Assembly: GCA_947000775.1 (NCBI GenBank)
Contig: CAMQGK010000048.1
Coordinates: 2,055,001 to 2,119,000, forward strand
Source of the DNA: Pterois miles
Lineage: Eukaryota > Chordata > Actinopteri > Perciformes > Scorpaenidae
Direction: 5' to 3'
Length of the DNA: 64,000 nucleotides
Under the pieces are notes generated by a model. It worked only from the letters and a program-made list of their open reading frames with translations, was not told the DNA's origin and ran no database searches. The stretch's first letter is position 1, and each line of letters starts with the position of its first letter. Below, one piece after another: positions 1-12,310 of the stretch. A program made the position numbers and the translations under genes.

Positions 1-897
1 TACAACATTTACAGTATTTACTGCATCTTTCTGGGTTTTGGTAATGCTCTGGCAAACAACACTTTGATTCTAATTTTGAAAAAATTTCATAATCGATAAC
101 GACCCATTATTAACCATTAACTGACAAAATTTGTACCTTGCATCCAGCGATGCGCCGGCTTCAGTATACGAGCACAACAGACAACTGAGTCAACAGTTGA
201 CTGTCAGGAGAGCTACTAGAGCAGCCACGGTGCTGCGTTCACTGTCTCCACTTAACCGTTAGGGAGCGTTAGCAGCCACGGTGCTGCGTTCACTGTCTCC
301 ACTTCACCGTTAGGGAGCGTTAGCAGCCACGGTGCTGCGTTCACTGTCTCCACTTCACCGTTAGGGAGCGTTAGCAGCCACGGTGCTGCGTTCACTGTCT
401 CCACTTCACCGTTAGGGGAGCGTTAGCAGACATGGTGCTGCGTGTAGTGTTGTGGACAAGTCTTCCACCACCACCGACGCACATTTAGTTTAGTTTAGCA
501 GGTTGTCCACTGTGTGTCTGCCCGCCGTGACGACACTCTGTCCCCCGCCTTAACTTAAGCGATTGTCTGACAAACAGCGTGTGTGTCTGTGCTACGTTAG
601 CAGCTGCTAGCGTTGCCGGTGGTTTTGTGCCTGCTGTAGCCTAACTTCAGGGAGTTTCTGAAAGTCTGTGTGTGGCAGTGATGAGTGTGGGTTTGTCGGT
701 GGCATCATAGCTGTGAACGTAGCTGTAGCAGACAGTATATGCACAGTTTATTTGTCAGGGAATAAATGCTGCAAGGCTACAAGCTACAACTCCTCAGAAG
801 TCCAGAGCCACCTTCCGCATCAGCTCTCTCTTACGGTGGACCAGCTTTTCTCCTTAAAGTGACAATCGGTTTAATTTGTTAATTATTAACATCCCTA
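1..897. mobile_element. hAT-like non-autonomous element, left end off window or unresolved
   Basis: The right end reads TTAATTATTAACATCCCTA, the inverse of the TTAGGGATGTTAAC terminus of the element at 62,483-62,781. Both share CAGCTTTTCTCCTTAAA next to that end, in opposite orientation, so they belong to one family. The left part (ATTAACCATTAACTGACA near 108-125) resembles the sub-terminal sequence of the other copy. It is larger than that copy because of the 51-bp array and an extra middle section. No transposase frame is present. Confidence 0.65.
221..442. repeat. 51-bp tandem repeat, about 4.3 copies
   Basis: Units start at 221, 272, 323, 374 and 426 (GCAGCCACGGTGCTGCGTTC...). The first unit differs by TTAACC for TTCACC, and the fourth has one extra G, so the last spacing is 52. 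Near-identity of the units suggests recent expansion. Confidence 0.97.
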
Positions 898-970
898 TTG
901 CCAAGTCTCATAAATGACGTGCTTTTCAATTTCTGAAATGCACACATTCATCAGGGAGGGCATACGTTAG

Positions 971-972
<2 letters not shown>

Positions 973-1020
<48 letters not shown>
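973..1020. repeat. (AC)24 microsatellite
   Basis: Uninterrupted AC dinucleotides. Confidence 0.98.
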
Positions 1021-1022
<2 letters not shown>

Positions 1023-3768
1023 TCACTATCAGCTGACACTGGCCAGCGCCAGGCCAATCGGCCAGCCGTCTGTTGCTTTGGACAATCAGCCCCGCTGCCC
1101 TTGGTCAACCCCATGGCCCTCTGGGATATCTGGGCTGTGAGAGAGAGAGAAGACAAAGGGAAAGGGGAGGGAGGACAAGCACCGATGGTGGCTATAGGAA
1201 AAGTGTATGTGACACACAGACAAGAGCCAGAGAGACAGACTCTGACAGATCAGCTGTCTCTGGACTCTGTCAGCTGTCAGTTACACTCTGTCTTTCACCC
1301 TCTTTATATGTCCTTTAACCTTGATTGCTCAAGTGCCATCCCTTCGTCCTCTCTGTCCCTGTCAATTTAAACTATGACAAAGCCCTCGCAGCTACTGCTA
1401 TCCATGAAAACTTTAGCTGATGCTTCCTTATGCTATTTTTTTTGTTTTATCTATATATTCTATTTGAACATGCATCAGATTTTGACTCACTAAGAGTATG
1501 ACATACTAGGCTGCATACTTCAATGATCCAAGGTCTTTCCTCTTGTCCAGACGCCCCCACCCCCTCATCTTCCCTTCCTCTGCAAGCATGAAACAGTTAC
1601 ATAATTGCATTTGGTAAACTATGTGACACCCCCCGCCGGCTCCTCCCCCCTCGACTCCCTCCAATCTCACATTGCACTCATTGGTTATGTCTGAGGGCGA
1701 GGAGACGAGATTCCCAGACAGACTTATCACAGTCGGTTTTGTTACTGCGCTGTGATACTTTCAGCCGTTTCCTCAAAAGAAAAAAGAAAATTCCTCCCAG
1801 TCAAAGATTGGAGGCCGTTGTTTCAATGCTGAGAACCTGCAGATAAAGTTGCCTGTTTGTAATCTCCATTTTATCAGTTAAGCACAATACTGGACAACTT
1901 TTATATCGGTTATAAGAGTGTGCAGCTTCAGTGAGTTAGTTGATTTTTAGCTTTATCAGTGCTGTGGACTCGGCTGGCCTTCTGCTGTGGGTGAAATGCT
2001 AATAGTCATGCTGGTGACACAAAGCAAGACTTCACAGACAATATTGGATAGCACACGCTTATCCAACCTCATAAAAGATGGTAGACTTGAAGACCCAATG
2101 GATTTAGAAGACACGTTTGTCTAGTTTCCTTAGCCTTGATATTTGAATGCCTTTAGGTTTGGGATTTCAGATCAGACAAAGCATGCAGTTATATGTGGCC
2201 AGCAGGGCAACCCGTGAGCTCAAAGCTTCAGCTTTACATACAACACTTTCTCATCCCAACTCGTCACACACTGACACTTTGTCCTGCCGCTTGGCGTCAC
2301 TTTAGGTTTAGTCAAGAAAACAACTTTTTTAGGAAAAAAAGGTTTTTTCGATAAAAACATCATGGTTGGGCTTTAAACATATATATTTGTACAGTGAAAA
2401 TGAAATTGAACGTTGGGAACAAACAGTTGATTGTAACATGTTTATAGATGTTTTCCTCGGTCAGAAAGATTTGGGGCTAGACAAAAAACATTACCGGCTA
2501 AAGCCCCGGAAGCCCAATGCAGTGCTGTGCAGTATCGATGGTTTGGTGGCAGACATGATGCAGTGACTTGAGGCTCTGGGTATTGCTACCATTGTACACT
2601 CAGGCAAACACTCTTGAAGTTTTTTTGGGCTTCATGTGCAAACTTTTCCTGACCTCTTTTGTTCAGTTTGACATTAGACCTGGAAGTTGCAGCGATGGCT
2701 CCAAAACTTCAAGCTCAGGGGGCTAATTTGCCCACTGGGACACCTCAAAAGGTCGTGAACAGAGGGGAAAGTTGGAGAGCAGAAAGACAGAACATCTGTC
2801 TTTCTCTTAGAGGACGGGGGAAATAAAAGTGTTTTGTGTCGAGTTCAGAATGTACCAGTTGGAACTGGCAGGCCTGGAGATTTTCCACAAGCTGTACTTC
2901 CCTGAGAGGTCTCCCTATTTCCTCTCTGCCGCTCTCCCGAACTCTCTCTCTTTATTGTACAGTCTCATCATTTCGTCTTCCCTAAGACAACTTATGAACA
3001 TAAGCCTTTCATGTACACACACAAAACAAAGTATGGAGAGAGGGGAAAAGACGGGACGCATGAAGCCGATGTGGTAGCAAAAGAAAGGAAATGGCCATTT
3101 CCTCCACTTCCCCATTGCTTTTATTTTGTCCTGTCATGTGGACGGAAGACATACCAGAAAGGAGAAAGTAAGAAGACAACAAGGGAGAAGGGGGAGGGAG
3201 AAGAAAGGCACAAGAAAAATAAAAAATGTATCAAGAGCTGAGGCAGGCAGGAAGCTGCCTCTGGGCTTAAGTGTGGGTAAATCAACATCAAACCGTCTTT
3301 AGCTCGGCTGCTCACTACAAACAAGGGCCCAGCCTCTCCCCAGCGTTTCTGCTACCTATAAAAAATACATTCAAAGGAAGGAAAACTGGCAGATCTCACC
3401 ACTGCCACCAAGGTGAGACATCATAGTCACAGAGAATACATTAACACAAGGCCAGCGGTTAACCGTGTGGAGCATGAAAACAGGCAAGTGTGCTCACAAC
3501 AGCAGATTGTGCAGAAACGCTATGGACTGCAAATAGAAGTGGTGAATTAGAAGGAAGCTAAGGTGCTAATGGCCCAAGACTAATAAGAGCACTTGAATCA
3601 ATTAGGAGGAGTACAACTATCGTCCCCTCAACTGGCCTCATCCCTCCATTTGTCTAGTTTTATATTCACTCCCCTGCAAAGCCAATAACTCTTAGTTATT
3701 TTGTGATGGTATCAAAGATACTCAGGCAGGCGCTCAACCACTGCGATCACACTATAGAATAGATATGA

Positions 3769-3770
<2 letters not shown>

Positions 3771-3823
<53 letters not shown>
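3771..3823. repeat. (GT)n microsatellite, ~26 units
   Basis: Uninterrupted GT dinucleotides, 58 bp upstream of a poly-G run. Confidence 0.98.
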
Positions 3824-3826
<3 letters not shown>

Positions 3827-3881
3827 ACAGGACAAAGTCCCCCAATGTGATCTGACCCAATCCCTCCCAGGCCCTGGTAGT

Positions 3882-3899
3882 GGGGGGGGGGGGGGGGGG
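3882..3899. repeat. Poly-G run, 18 bases
   Basis: Uninterrupted G homopolymer. Confidence 0.95.
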
Positions 3900-4103
3900 C
3901 TTAAGTAGGCAACCCAACACTGGCAAGTCTGCTCTGCGTGTAGTGAGCGGTGACTCCGATCGATTTCATTGCATAGATTAGATTTGGGGAGTGCACTGGG
4001 ATGGAGCTGATGGTGCTTTGAGTGGAAGGGGTGGCAATCATCAGGCGCCTAGTTGGTCTTTTGGAGTCTGCCAGAGCCAACACACAGCTCACACACAGAG
4101 GCT

Positions 4104-4127
4104 GGGGGGGGGGGGGGGGGGGGGGGG
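4104..4127. repeat. Poly-G run, 24 bases
   Basis: Uninterrupted G homopolymer, the longest in the window. Confidence 0.95.
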
Positions 4128-6316
4128 TATCAAGGCTGGCTGGTGGTGCAGTTAGGCAGCTGTTAGCATTTCAGAAAAAATTAGCACCAGGTTCAACTGT
4201 AAACAATGAGCTCATTCTCTCTGCTAGAGCGCCGCGCAACACACCACATCTGTTTCGGAACAAGCAGTCTTATTCAAGGCCCACACTGAGGTAATCCACA
4301 CCCCCCTGTAAAAACCGAACTGGGAAAAGCACTTGAGAGGACCTTAAAGTCATGTAACGTCCTACAACAATGCTGTGAATGATACACTATGGACCAGTGA
4401 AGACATAAATATTAATATTACTGAAGACCATATATAAAAATACTTGGTTTCCTCCAGCTTCCTAAAATCATCAAGAAGGTATTAACACTTTAAAGATGTC
4501 ACCAAAGAAGCTTTCAGAGTCTGGACCGTCATGGATTTGACTATTTAAGAGCCATTGGTGGCATTTCTTTAATCTATTAAAATTATTGATTGGTCAAAGT
4601 GCACCATATCCAATTTAAATGTCAAAATACATTGTTTGTGACTGCGATGAGCCATACTCGCGTATAGGAGCGTCTCCTCGTCTGGTACTGCTATGATGAA
4701 GGTATGGTTTGGTTTAGGCAGTAGAATAATTTGTTTAGGGTTATGGAAACACGGTTCACTGTTTGGAAGATCAACTTAAAATAATCAGCAGTAACATAAT
4801 GGTGATTAGTAATTTAAGGGCAAACCAAACAACATCACCTGTATGGTCCTTTAAGGCACTCAGCAAATCTATGATGTGAATGCAGCCTAACACACAAATA
4901 TCCTGGAGATGCTCTGTGTGGAAAACTGATATGATGTTTAGTGTGTGACTAGATAAAAGAGGCCAGCTTCAACTATAGGGCCCAGTCCGGATGACAAAGA
5001 CTTGGAGGGAGACAGTGAGACAACAGGCACATCTATAGCGAGCTACTGTATATAGGTCAACCTTTAAGTCTCCTATTACAGCAGACAGCATATGTGGAGC
5101 GTGCAGCAAAGCCAGATGCAGCAACCACTGGACACGTTCATGGGCCAATCCAGACCGTGGTTAATGCTAGAAATTTGGTTGTTAACCTTCACCATGTGCA
5201 AGTTTTTTTTCAAACATTACTCACTTGGCAACAACATGAGTCTATTAATAATGTTATCTTGGGTGTCTTCAACTTTTAACTTTTTAATTAAAATAACAGA
5301 CTGAGAGAAGAATGGGAACAATGGTGTTAGAGGAGCCTGAAAATAGAAAACAAATGTAAAATCTACATGTCTCTTCCTCAGTTTTTTAGTCGTGTGGTCC
5401 TGGTTGTGTGCGTGACTGGCAAGAGGGTCAAACAGACAAGAGGAGCAGGTGGCACCCAGGTGGGTGCCGCCGGGTTGGTGGGCAAGGATTGGTGGGCGCT
5501 GCCCTTTTCATGGTCCACGTGCCATCTGCTTCAGCCGGCAGTGACAGCGTTCCAGTGACAAAGAGGGAGCAGAGGGACGGAGGAAGAAAACTGCACAGCC
5601 ATGTTAGAAAACTTACAGATCAGTTGCTCATTTCACCACCTTCCTCCACTTTGTTCTCACTGCACAAGCGGCTCCGACAGACTTGGCTCCGGTTCCTGTA
5701 GTGAACTACACTTTGGTTATATTGGTGATGTTATGCCAGCAGTGCCTGTATTCATGGTGACAATACCTTTTGTCTGCAAAACCGTGATCTGAGCCCAGCT
5801 CTTTGGTTTCAAACCTATATCTGTTTGTCCTACATCCATGTTGCAGCATGGAGTCAAGTGGAGGGATTGGTCTTGTCTCCACAGAGACTTGATGTCACAC
5901 TCTGGCAATTTAATTTGGCAAACCAATTTATGGAATAGTTAATTGCAACACTGCTCTATTTAACAGTCAAATGAGCTCTGGAAGATGTCCTCGGTCTTGT
6001 GACCTCAGAAATGTCATATATTTTAATCAGAGCTAGAGCAATAGTTCACTGTGTGCACTGTCCTTTGTGAGAAAACTGTATTCTGTGTTGCGTTTGGATA
6101 AACCATCTTCTTCTGCAGCTTTTCAACTTCAACATGAAAACAGGATCAATGAGGGGGTCAGAATGTCTGTACAGTCTGCTGGCGGCTCATGTTTATGAGG
6201 CTCTGCTACACCTGGCTTTCTTGTTATAAAAAGAGAGACTGGCAGAAATAAAATGGGGGCTTGTTGCGGTGCTTAAATCTGTCTCAGCTTTCTCAATCTT
6301 CCTCCCATTGGAACAA

Positions 6317-6337
6317 GGGGGGGGGGGGGGGGGGGGG
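6317..6337. repeat. Poly-G run, 21 bases
   Basis: Uninterrupted G homopolymer. Confidence 0.95.
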
Positions 6338-8046
6338 TCGTACGAGCTATTTACGAGGAAGGTCACACTGAGAGGGCATGGCAAGGAGCCAGCAGTCTCT
6401 CTCCTCCTCCTCCTCCCTCTCCATGTCTTTCTTTCATCCTCTCCACTCCATTTCTCTTGTAACTCCTGGAATGCTAAAATCGACACTTTTATTTTGAGAT
6501 TGAACCTGTATGGATACTTTGCAGCAATATTCAGTGGATCCAATGTGGCAATCATCATAAGTAAATTTACAAAAATGTACATGTAGTTTACATCAGTAAT
6601 TTTCCCTCTTAAAGGGAGAAAATCTCTCTCATTTGGACCACAGACACAAGGCATGTTTCAATTCAGTGATCCAGCAAATTGTAAGCAAAATTTTGATAAT
6701 TGAAAGTTTCCATCAACTGGTTTGGAGTGAATAAACTCAGCTACAGCACAGTTTGATCAGACGTTGGCACTACGAGCTACACATGGCTGCGATCCGCCAG
6801 TAAACAGAGAAGAAAAAGTAGACTCGTTTTGTTTCCAGTTTTAACCATCTACCAGAGAAAAATGGAGAGCGGCCTTCAGGAATTAGTTTCAATTGGGCAT
6901 GTTTTAATTGTTCTCTCATGTCAGCTAGTATCGGCCATGTTTCATGCTTTGTGGAGACAAAGACAATCATTACCAGATTATGGGAATATCCGAGAAGACG
7001 CTGACAGCAGAAATAGCTGAAAGGCGAAAACCACCACAACCAAGTGTAAACGTTGATCACAGTTGAGGACATTTTATTAAATCTTGACATTTCCACAAAA
7101 TTTTCTCACGCAATAGATCAAAATTTGAATAAAAATACGTGAATGAAATCATGGCTACTGGCATTCTTCAGTTTGGTAAGTTAAAGTAAGACTATGTAAT
7201 GTTTGCTGAACATTGGCCACTGTGGCCACAAGTGGCAATTATAGGATAATGTCACATCCCCAAGAGTCTGTTGAGACATTTGCTTTAAAGACATCATCAT
7301 ATGGTGACCTAACTGAAAACAAGTGGAGTGCAACCACAAGCAGGAAATGATAAACTGACTGAATAATGTCAGTCACACAGAAATATCTATCTACAGTTTG
7401 GCAACATTGGCCACCAGAAGCAGAAGTACGAGTGAAGAAGCGTTATCTTGGATAGTCATGGCTTGATCAAGGGCGTTTGCTTCTGAGCTCAACTTTTCAA
7501 ATAACAATAATAATACATGTTATTTATATAGTATTTTTCTTAACAAGGTTACAAACTGCTTTACAAAAAAGCAGCAGATAAAAAACAAAAACAACAATTA
7601 AAAAATATAATACAAACAATAAATGGATCACAAAAACATAAAAACTCGAGGGGATAAAATGAAGTAAAAGAAAAAAATACATAAAATAGCAAGAGAGGGA
7701 TGAACCCAGCAACATATTAAATATTCATAAATGCCTTCATATGAAAGACAGTTTAAAGGGATTTAAAAACACTAATGATGTAGCCTATTTGATCTCAATA
7801 ATTTGTGTTCCACAGTCTGGGGGATCTAACAGCAAAGAACCGGTCACCTCTGGTCCCAAACTAGAAACTAGGAGCAAAGAGCAGCGCTGCATCCAGCCAT
7901 CGAAGGGACCTGGCACATAAGGGCCAATACATCTTTGATTTAATCTGAAGCAAGGCAATTTAATGTTTTACGAAGGATCACTAACATTTTTTAATCAATG
8001 CAGAACATAGCAGCCATGATTTTGAATGATCTGGCCGAGTAAGAAC

Positions 8047-9142
8047 ACATATATATAATTCATAAAATTCATAAAATTCATAAAATTCACGGTTTTCAGT
8101 TTTCAGTTCGGTACAGCGGTAAACGGTATTTATGGTACAGCAAGGAGGCCAGTTTCAGTTTGAACATCTTTTCGTTTATTGGCCAAAATAAGTCAACTGT
8201 TTGCCTGAACGACAGCAGACTAGGTTAACATGAGGAACAAGTGACACTGTGTAATTTAAATTTAAATTAATAAATAAAAAACAAATTATAGGCTCAGGCC
8301 GTCAACATTAAGTGCAGCATAAACCAAACACAAACTGTTTAAAACAACACCGCTCTGTTCATTTTATTTTCATGTTCTTCTGCTGGAAGACGAGTTTGTC
8401 CACATTCAGTCTGGATGTCCATCCGTCTGCAGTCAGAGCTACGTGGTCTGTGTTGGACAGTTCAGGATTTACTGTGTAGCTTATGTGTCTGTGAGACGCC
8501 ATGTTACAGTGCAGCTCAAGTACCTGAATCATATGCTGAAATCCAGCGTCTTCCACTACTACATCAGGCTGCATATCTTTAGCTATAAACCCTGATGCTG
8601 TAGTTGTGCTGTTTGCTGTCTGTCTGCATGTAGAGGCTGTTTAAATGCTGCTGGGATCATCATATTGGATCAAATCCATAATGCTCCCACACAGCACAGC
8701 GAAACGACGCTGGTGGTCTTAATCGTGTCCACTCACCATTTCCTATCATGTCATTTGGGAATGACAGGCGTACTCTGCACTTCATCAATGTCTCTGCCAA
8801 CTGAGAAGTCTGAGAAGGAAGGAGGCTGGGTCACGCCTCATCAGCATCGTATCTTTGGAGGTACAACACACGCGCAGTAAAATCTGGTCCGCCCTCACCG
8901 AAACTGAGCCAATCACAACGCACGACCACAGCTTCAGTTCCTCTGCTCATGTGTGATGCCTCATATTCCTGTCCGCCGTGTCCCAGCCTCTTTCCATAGG
9001 CCTTCATTTCTAGTGTGGCAATAAAAGGGATGAAAAAATACACAATAACCTATTTCAAATGAACCAAACAGTACATACACAAACCGAACCGTGACTAGCG
9101 AACCAAACGGTTCAGTTTTTACCCAAATCACGTCAACCCCTA
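8047..9142 (-). mobile_element. hAT-family transposon relic
   Basis: The right terminus reads, on the minus strand, TAGGGGTTGACGTGATTTGG followed by sub-terminal GAACCGTTTGGTTCG-type repeats. The left end has related sub-terminal sequence (TTTTCAGTTCGGTACAGCGG) preceded by a 9-bp (TTCATAAAA) tandem repeat. A transposase fragment lies between. It sits exactly where the LINE reverse-transcriptase frame stops, so it inserted into the LINE. The left boundary is approximate. Confidence 0.7.
8359..8574 (-). pseudogene. hAT transposase fragment
   Basis: The 71-residue frame contains VVEDAGFQHMIQVLE, then ALTADGWTSR. The second is the T-x-D-x-W-T-S block around the first catalytic aspartate of hAT (ZBED-type) transposases. 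The rest of the enzyme is missing. Residues after the motif (LNVDKLVFQQKNMKIK) suggest a large internal deletion. Confidence 0.75.
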
Positions 9143-10441
9143 ATATATTTATAGAAAACAACAGTGGCCCAAGAATGGACCCTTGAGGAACACCGCAATT
9201 AAAAGGAGCAACAGAGGAACATGCTTTTTCTTTAACATAGAGAAAGTTCTATTGAATGGGTAAGAAAACACAAAAATAAGGACCAGCAAACTAATTCTAA
9301 TCGACCACAATCAGATTCATATTACGGGTAGAAAACACTGACTGGGTCCCTTTTACTACACACAATGGTTAATGATCAACCTGAAATTGATCTTCACACA
9401 TCCAAGATTTTGGCCCTGATCCAAAACTGATCCATGGAAAACCTACACAAAATCAACATGCACATTAACTTTCAAGTAAGAGAGCCCCAATCACAACGAG
9501 ACACGGGGATAATTAGACGCACTGACCTGAGGCCCATGTCAATACACCCACCAGCCCGATTAACCCTGTGTGTCTTTCACTCTCTCTCTAACTACATGAA
9601 CTATTTAATCAAATTTAGGTGAAAGGACCATTTAAAGTTGCTGCGTTGGACATTGGTACAAAATAGCAATCAACAGTTTCACCCTGATGTGTTCGTCCCC
9701 CCCCCAACTCACACACTCGAAAACTCAAGAGAGCACTCCAGCAGGAGCAGGCAGCAGCAGAAGCAGAAGAGGGTTAGATTAGGTGTGAAATACGTTCTGT
9801 GACGACTTTCAAACAAGGTAAAAGCACCGTGGCATCGCTGGCGGAGTGGGCGAGTGAGAGAACCTAGCGGAGGGCTGTCCCTTTGATGTTTAATTTAGAG
9901 AGAGAGACAGAGAGGGAGGGAGTAGCTGGTCGGGTGGGGGGGTGGATGGAGGAAGAGATGGTGGTAGTGGTGAGTGTGCTGCAACGCCACTGTTTTCCAT
10001 CAAAGGCTCTGGGCTTCCTCTCCTTTTCATTTATTCACCAACAATGGAAAAAGAGAGTATGGGCTGGAATACAGCAGAAAACAAGGAAAGAGGAGATGAG
10101 GATGGGAGGAAGGAAGAGGAAAAAGAAGAGCTAAATCTGGCTCATGGAAGCAGTTTTCTCCATCATTTCCTCTCTTGTCCTCTCTTGCTCTTATTTCCTC
10201 TCTCTGTCTATATCTGTCCTCCTTCTATCCCATCCCTCCGTCTCACTCTGTCCCTTTTCCTGCCCCTCTCCATCTCTCCTTCCCCTCTCCTCTGCTGGGG
10301 AGTCCTTCCTCCTCCTTTCTGCTCACTGAGTGAAAAGTGGAGCTGTGTGCCAGGCGGAGGAAGCAATTAAAAATTAATGGAAGCTGAGTGATAGAGAAAC
10401 CTGCAAGGGCGTGCCGCCCGCCACACACATGCAAGTGCGCG

Positions 10442-10465
10442 CACACACACACACACACACACACA
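10442..10465. repeat. (CA)12 microsatellite
   Basis: CA dinucleotides, followed about 30 bp later by a short CT tract. Confidence 0.95.
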
Positions 10466-12268
10466 TGCAGTTTCCCCTCCTCTCTTCCAGCGCTCTCTCT
10501 CTCTCTCCTTCCTCAGTTTCTCTTCACCTCTTTCTGCTTCAGTGTGTCGGAGCGTCAGCCGTGACGAGATGAAATGGAAACACGGGACACGGCGGAGGCC
10601 AAACCCAGACACCCGCTGTCTGACGGAGCTTCCAGTGGTTTTACCGAATCTGATGAAATGTGACATGAAGTCATGTATGCTTTGTCGAGATAAATGAAAC
10701 TTCGTATCACCTCCGATCCTGTCCAGACTGAGCCTACAGATCTGCAGATGTGGACAGCTTTCGGTTACCGTTTTCAGACTCAAAGAGTCACTTTTTAGTA
10801 TAGACAAAATAAAATCAACTACAGTGCATGTGAACACAAACAAAATGGTGGGTTTGGAGCCAAAACGAAGTGTTGCATCTGGTTTGGATCGTGGCTTGCC
10901 AACTTGAACTCTGAAAAGTTTCAAACAGCCTTGTTGACCACTCCCCAAATCAGAGTACTGCCCGGTTCCCCTGCTGCCGGTCAACGCCGCCATATGATTT
11001 TCTGCCTCTTTGCGTGTCAGTGTGTGTGTTTATCACAGTGAGTACGATGGCATTTGCTCACTGCACAGAAGTCAAGATCAAATTTGAGATGCTTGTGGTC
11101 CTGTTTATACAGCACTGAGTGTGTATATGTGGACACATTCACACTTCAGTAGTCAGCTTGTGGTGTCTGCATTAATCTGCACGGACATGGCCGGGTGACA
11201 GTTTCCCCGTCACTTTATTTTTTTTCTTCTTTAAGACCTTTACACACCAAGTCAATGTATTTTTAAATTATTATTTTATAGATTTGTTTTTATTATTTTT
11301 AAATATATATCATATACATTTTTAAAACCTATTTTCATTTTTTGTTTTTGTCATGAGTACTTTCACACAGAACCTATATATTAAGTGGGGGGCGATTTTT
11401 CTGAGATTTTGCATTGCGAATAAAGGCATCAACCAATCAACCAATCATCGGCTGTGCTGAACAGACATACACTGTAGTTTACAACTCAGAAGCTCCAAAC
11501 CAAGACGAGAGGGAAATTTACCCCGAGCATTTTGCTAAAAGGAAATTCAATAAAATAGCTTACAATAGCTTAGTTTGTTTAACTCAAACAATCCGGGTCA
11601 ATATAACCGTGGTAGTTGGTCTCTGCCTGCACAAACTTATTCAAACCTTTTATTGAACAAGTGTTTTTATGGTCTTAAATTCGCATCACTGCCGCTATGA
11701 ATAGTTTTGATAATAAAAGATTCCAAGCTGTTCTCATACAACGTTCATAGCTATACTTGAATAAAAATGAACTGTTATTTGTATATATCCCATCTAATCA
11801 ATTAATATGTAATCCACGTAACTGTGAGCCAGGAAGCATAAAGTGTGACAAACACCAGGTAGGGAGGAGGCCGGGGTGGACGGGGGACGTTGGAAGGAAA
11901 ACGCACAAAAAATGTGGAATAATTTTTCACAAAATATCATACGTATGATGATATGCTGACAGTTTTTTCAGGTGAGTATTTTGCATTTTCATGTTAAATG
12001 TACACTTGGTTCACATGTCATGTGCTGGCTGTGATTGATAAGTTGTGGGTTTATAGAGGTTTAGTATGTTTCTTTGTTGTAGCTGAGGCGGGTCACCATC
12101 TCCAAATCAAAACACATTAATACACTTAAAAAGAGTGAAGGTGCTGTTTCACACATAGATGAGAAGCACATCAATGTGATGAGCTGGTCCCTCTTTCTCT
12201 GGTCCTGTTTGGTCCTCAGCGAAGGAAATGACCTCTCACCCCTGTCCTGGGACAACCCCCCATCTCCC

Positions 12269-12269
<1 letters not shown>

Positions 12270-12307
<38 letters not shown>
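12270..12307. repeat. (AC)19 microsatellite
   Basis: Uninterrupted AC dinucleotides. Confidence 0.97.

Positions 12308-12310
<3 letters not shown>

Larger units (their letters stand above)
898..7502. other. Intronic, no gene seen
   Basis: Apart from the microsatellite and the poly-G runs listed, I see no exon or RNA gene. The segment at about 6,660-7,140 has the texture of an old interspersed repeat (ATCCGCCAGTAAACAGAGAA) that I could not classify. Confidence 0.5.
7503..9260 (-). mobile_element. L2-like LINE relic, interrupted by a hAT element
   Basis: On the minus strand 9,240-9,143 encodes CGVPQGSILGPLLFSIN, a core reverse-transcriptase motif. After the inserted hAT element, 8,050-7,503 encodes RGDRFFAVRSPRLWN, the characteristic C-terminus of fish L2/Maui-type LINEs. 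It ends in a 3' tail of the type AAAGCAGTTTGTAACC ... ATATAAATAA plus ATT repeats. About 300 codons expected between the two motifs are missing, so a deletion accompanied or followed the insertion. Stops are present throughout. Confidence 0.78.

Noticed and set aside
221..442. Direct repeats resembling a CRISPR-type array
   Set aside because: Contiguous 51-bp tandem units with no spacers, in a vertebrate genome; a minisatellite.
10367..10993. 208-codon minus-strand open frame
   Set aside because: Its C-terminal third is translated CA/CT microsatellite (alternating Cys-Val), and the rest has no recognisable domain and no neighbouring splice signals supporting an exon. Treated as chance.
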